Part shown: positions 60,176 through 64,000 of the stretch, in pieces
Numbering within the stretch: position 1 is the first letter of the stretch
Layout of the letters: every line of letters starts with the position of its first letter
Assembly: GCA_026874595.1 (NCBI GenBank)
Contig: CM049312.1
Coordinates: 77,291,429-77,355,428 of the forward strand
Origin: Sipunculus nudus
Lineage: Eukaryota; Annelida; Sipuncula; Golfingiida; Sipunculidae
Length of the DNA: 64,000 bases
Reading direction: 5' to 3'
Translations under genes and position numbers: made by a program
Notes under the pieces: model-generated
Seen by the model: only the letters and a program-made list of their open reading frames with translations
Databases searched by the model: none
What the model was told of the DNA's origin: nothing

Positions 60176-60306
60176 GTTATGGAGTGGAGTATGACTTCAT
60201 CGATCCTCGTCAACTGAAGTCTTCTCTGGAGACAAAGAAAGTGAGGAACCTATTCATGGCCGGTCAGATTAACGGGACCACAGGGTATGAGGAAGCTGCG
60301 GCGCAA
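60176..60306 (+). CDS. MTO1: MTO1 exon (internal)
   Basis: Continues the frame: [19 protein letters not shown] followed by [19 protein letters not shown] and EEAAAQ. The LF.[17 protein letters not shown] block is the signature of MnmG/MTO1 and forms part of the FAD-binding region. Acceptor CTTACAG before 60176 and donor GTTAGT at 60307. Phases match the exons on both sides. Confidence 0.95.
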
Positions 60307-61545
60307 GTTAGTATAACTCTGTTTCGTATAACTCTCATTCTATAAATGTTGCATATTGCAACTACCCAAACTTAGGATATTACTTAGGACTCTGTGAACA
60401 GCCAAGCCCTGAGGGACATAGGGATAAGCATCTGAGACTCTTGAAATCACCTTTGGACACTCAGTTCTGGGTGTCTGAGCATCTGATCCAAGAGGATCAA
60501 AGCTGGTTGTTGTAGCAGTCACTAGCCATTGCCATCTGTCTCAAACTAACCAGTTAAAAACTACTATTATAAGGACCTCAAGTACTAAAAAATTTTATTC
60601 GGATCTATAACTCTCCAATTTTCCTACGATTGAAAGACCTTACAAAGTAATAATTTTCAATTACTTATTACTAATTGAAAATAGATATCCAATACAGTTA
60701 GATTCAGGGAGCCAGTTTTAGAGATCAAAGACCCAGCCCCTGCTTAAACTAGACAACTCTTCTAAAACTAGACAAGTTAAATCTAAACAACTCTTCCTAA
60801 ACTAGACAACTTATAATCTAGACAACTCTTCTATAACTAGACAACATAATCTAGGCAACTCTTCTAAAACTAGACAACTAAATCTAGACAACTCTTCTAT
60901 AACTAGACATCTAAATCTAAATCTTCTATAACTAGACACCTAAATCTAGGCAACTCTTCTATAACTAGACAACTAAATCTAGACAGCTCTTCTACAACTG
61001 GACAACTCAATCTAGACAACTCTTCTATAAATAGACAATTAAATCTAGACAACACTGATATGCATATGACAGGAGTAACTTTAAAATAATTAATTTGTAA
61101 CTGAATTGTAGTTAATCAGTCAAAATCACATTGGAAAACAAATGATAAATAATATGTTTTTATGTTTTTTTTCTTAAAAAGCCAAGAGCTCTGTGCTATT
61201 TTTCTTAAAAAGCCAAGAGCTCTGTGCTATTTTCTTTGATAACAGGAGCCAATGTGGAGTGTAATAATGAGAATGAGTAGTTGATTCTGAATTTTATATA
61301 ACCTAAACAGTGCTTAATTCCCAAATTTTATACTTTTTTTATCCCTATTCTGTAAATGTTTGCCTTATATCAATATTTTCCAGTAAATTATGTTTATAAT
61401 ACTGAATACTTGGCCGAGGTGAGATAATTTGAAATGCCACAGGCACCTGAAAGAAAAATCAATAGGCAACACAAATTTTTCTTTTCCTTTACATGATGAT
61501 GAAAACAATTGTAAGACATGGTACATTTTTCTTTTTGTTCTGAAG
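60307..61545 (+). other. MTO1 intron with CTAGACAACT repeats
   Basis: 60745-61050 holds about ten irregular ~30-35-bp units of 'aactagacaac...aaatctagacaactcttct'. 61169-61231 holds a 31-bp direct duplication (TTTTCTTAAAAAGCCAAGAG...). No exon. Confidence 0.8.
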
Positions 61546-61750
61546 GGATTAATAGCCGGTGTTAATGCAGCACTTAAGTCAGACAGCCAGCCCCCTCTCA
61601 CAGTGGACAGGACAGAGGGTTATATTGGTGTTCTTATAGATGACCTCACCACGATGGGTACAAATGAACCTTACCGGATGTTTACCAGCCGAGCTGAGTT
61701 TCGTCTTCATTTAAGGCCAGACAATGCAGACCTCAGACTCACAGCAAAAG
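61546..61750 (+). CDS. MTO1: MTO1 exon (internal)
   Basis: Reads [20 protein letters not shown], then [19 protein letters not shown], then [27 protein letters not shown]. The R.e.YiGVLiDDL...G..[14 protein letters not shown].LR.dNAD.RLT block is among the most conserved in the family. Acceptor TTCTGAAG before 61546, donor GTACCA at 61751 after a single base of the next codon. The C-terminal domain exons must lie beyond 64000. Confidence 0.95.
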
Positions 61751-64000
61751 GTACCACCTGAAACCAGATCCCAATTGATTATTTTTTTGTACAGTATTTG
61801 CAGAAACTTGTAATTGGTAAATACAGTGGAACCTGTCTGAAAGACCACCTGTCTAGTAAGACCACATATCAGTTAAGACCACTCTTTATGAACCGAAACC
61901 ATTCACATTGGTTATAACTTACCTTCCTAATAAGACAACCTGTGAATTTAGACCAATTTTGGCAAGTCCCAAGTATTGTCTTATTACACAGGTTTCACTG
62001 TATTGAAAAAAGGTATCCTAAATCAATCTTTTTTTCTTGTAAATTTCCATGTAACAGCAATCCCCCTTTGCCCTTTTCCATCAGTCTGTCATTCTGATCA
62101 GAACGTTTTTACACATTGGATCTACAAATTAGACATTCATTTACATACAATTTGATGTGCATCGGTGTGCTATAAAACCAAAAATCAGGTCACTGTGTCT
62201 TCATTCCCCTGAGAAATAATGCAAAAATCTCTTGTCTCGCATTGAAAAAATATTCTAAAACTTCCTGACAGACTGTTCTCCAAACCACTGGTGTTATTTT
62301 TATGCCCCCGCCACAAAGTGGCCGGGGCATATAGTTTTACCCATGTCCGTCATTCCGTCATTCCGAAATCAAACAGTTGTACTGACTTTTTTTCACAATG
62401 CCTGCAGATATTGGCCTGATTTTTGGTGTGTGGGCAGATAATGACCAGTTACAGATGGAGTGTGCATTTCGTCCCGGTTGACCTACTTTTGACCATTTTA
62501 CTGCTCCTAAACTTAGAAAATTTCATGAAAAATAGAAATTTTCATGACAAATACACATGTACAGACTTTTTTTTGCAATGCCTGCAGATATTGGCCTGAT
62601 TTTTGGTGTGTTGGCAGATAATGACCAGTTACAGATCGAGATCGCGTTTCGTCACGGTTGACCTACTTTTGACCGTTTTACGGCTCCTTTACTTAGAAAA
62701 TTTCATGAAAAATAGAAATTTTCATGACAAATACACATGTACGGACATTTTTAGCTCTCAGCTCATAAGCTGATGGGCTATTGTCGTCACCCAAGCTGTC
62801 CGTCTGTCCATCTGTCTGTCTGGTGTCTGTCTGTCCGTCTGTCCGTTCCGCGTCTGTTAACTTTTACCTTGTGAGCGGGATATCTCTAAAAGGATTCACC
62901 GTTGGAATTTTATTTCATCAGTGAAGATGTATATCGATAAAATCTCGGTCAAGTTCGGAGATGGGTGACCTTGACCCATTTTTCTACATTTTAGAGCTGA
63001 TTATAGAAAAACACTCAGAAGTTTATATCTCAGTAACCATTGTGTGGATTTTCACAAAACTTACTATGATCATTGGGACTGATGGTCTGTATGTGCTGCA
63101 CAATTTGGTGGCCCCACCTGCAATTTCTGATTTTTTCATGAAATTTTATCAGATTTTTTCAATTTTGGCCTTTTGTGCAGGATATCTCCAAAGGTGTTCA
63201 ACACAGGAACTTCATTTCTTCAGTGCTATTGCATTATATTTACAAAATCTTGGTCAAGTTCAAAGATGGGTGATCTTGACCTACTTTTCAAGGTCACAGA
63301 GCTTAGTATAGAAAAAAACTTAGGAGCTTATTTCTCAGGAAGCATTTGGTGGATTGTTATGAAACATGGTATATACCTCTCCATTTTAAATTTATAAATA
63401 ATTATCAACTTTTGCTAATATTCTAGTTTCGCAATGCAATGCTTACAGATACTGGCCTAATGTTTGGTCTGTGGACGCATAATGACCACTTACAGATTGA
63501 GTTCACATTTCGTCCCAGTTAACCTATTTTTCACCATATGACAGATCCTGAACATAGAAAATTTCATGAAAGACAGAAATTTTCATGAAAAATGCACATA
63601 TATGGACTTTTTTTCACAATGCCTGCAGATACTGGCCTGATTTTTGGTGTGTTGCTTGATAATGACCCTTTACAGATCGAGTTTGCATTTTGCCCTTGTT
63701 GACCTACTTTTGACCATACAACACTTCCTGAACTTAAAAATTTTTACAAAATTTAACAAATGTTTCTTATTTGCCCCAGGCGGGGGCATTCGTGTCGTTC
63801 CGACACATCTAGTTTTTATATATATGTAGCATACGAATGATTGCTTCATATGGTAATGAGATGTATTCTGCCATGTACTACATTTCAATTAAAGCCAACT
63901 TCAGCAGAATTCCATGACCCATTAGTCCCTTGTATAAAATACAAAAAGCAATAAGAAATATTTTTGCCTTTGAAAAAAAAGACTATGAAAATTTATCCTG
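61751..64000 (+). other. MTO1 intron sequence with nested repeats
   Basis: No further exon recognised. A repeat fills about 62300-63815. Outside it the sequence is AT-rich with a CCTGTCTGAAAGACCAC-type block (61830-62000), itself probably a short repeat. Confidence 0.6.
62300..63815 (+). repeat. GCCCCCGCC...GGCGGGGGC repeat with a nested insertion
   Basis: Starts with a GC hairpin (ATGCCCCCGCCAC...GTGGCCGGGGCATATAG) and ends GGCGGGGGCATT, then hairpin GTGTCGTTCCGACAC (63792-63806) and ATCTAG. A hairpin followed by CTAG is Helitron-like. Inside are ~183-bp subrepeats ('cctgcagatattggcctgatttttggtgtg') near 62400, 62583 and 63619, and a diverged one near 63445. About 62752-63418 is a different repeat beginning TTTTTAGCTCTCAGCTCATAAG, apparently inserted. 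Confidence 0.65.

Overview
The window is animal nuclear DNA, most likely from a bivalve mollusc. It carries one complete integrated virus-like element of the Polinton/Maverick (adintovirus-like) class. Host evidence is three spliced exons of MTO1, the mitochondrial tRNA-modification gene, at 59000-61750, and many repeat families of a type common in bivalve genomes (palindromic GGTGGCGCCACC boxes, Ctgtctgtccg-rich repeats, GCCCCCGCC...GGCGGGGGC repeats, tRNA-derived SINEs). No bacterial operon or rRNA is present.

Layout. 1-24997: intron-like host DNA, AT-rich, full of tandem and dispersed repeats, with no coding region I can support. 25004-58024: a 33,021-bp element bounded by 382-bp terminal inverted repeats that look identical and by a direct 6-bp target-site duplication (TGCACT at 24998-25003 and 58025-58030). 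58031-64000: host DNA with three consecutive MTO1 exons on the + strand, separated by introns holding short tandem repeats and a nested repeat. The MTO1 part encoding the first half of the protein must lie upstream, so the element very probably sits in an MTO1 intron. Most of its genes are antisense to the host gene.

The element encodes the Polinton core set: protein-primed family-B DNA polymerase, DDE integrase with a chromodomain, A32/FtsK-type packaging ATPase, two paralogous major-capsid-type proteins, and three related proteins resembling the minor capsid (penton) protein. It adds a PC4-like protein with two half-repeats, a RING-like protein, several very basic or proline-rich proteins that could condense DNA, a small membrane protein, and large proteins I do not recognise. 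I found no adenovirus-type maturation protease. Almost every gene has a TATA box 25-60 bases before its first usable ATG, often inside the 3' end of the neighbouring gene, so the real starts are usually shorter than the longest open frame. CCGGAAGT/ACTTCCGG (ETS/GABP-like) boxes cluster at the promoters of the polymerase, PC4-like, RING-like and right-end genes and were not seen at capsid-type promoters, which suggests early and late promoter classes.

The most unusual part is the right end (53.3-57.6 kb). About 0.9 kb of diverged ~200-bp repeats holds eight or nine ETS-like boxes. It is followed by a single TATA-driven transcript whose first two ATGs (54381 and 54388) open two long overlapping frames of 356 and 305 codons. 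The inner frame has a basic, possibly myristoylated N-terminus and PSAP, PPAY and PTAP late-domain motifs, an architecture resembling overlapping P/C genes and ESCRT-recruiting matrix proteins of enveloped RNA viruses. After it comes a near-perfect array of about nineteen 91-bp G-rich units abutting the right terminal repeat.
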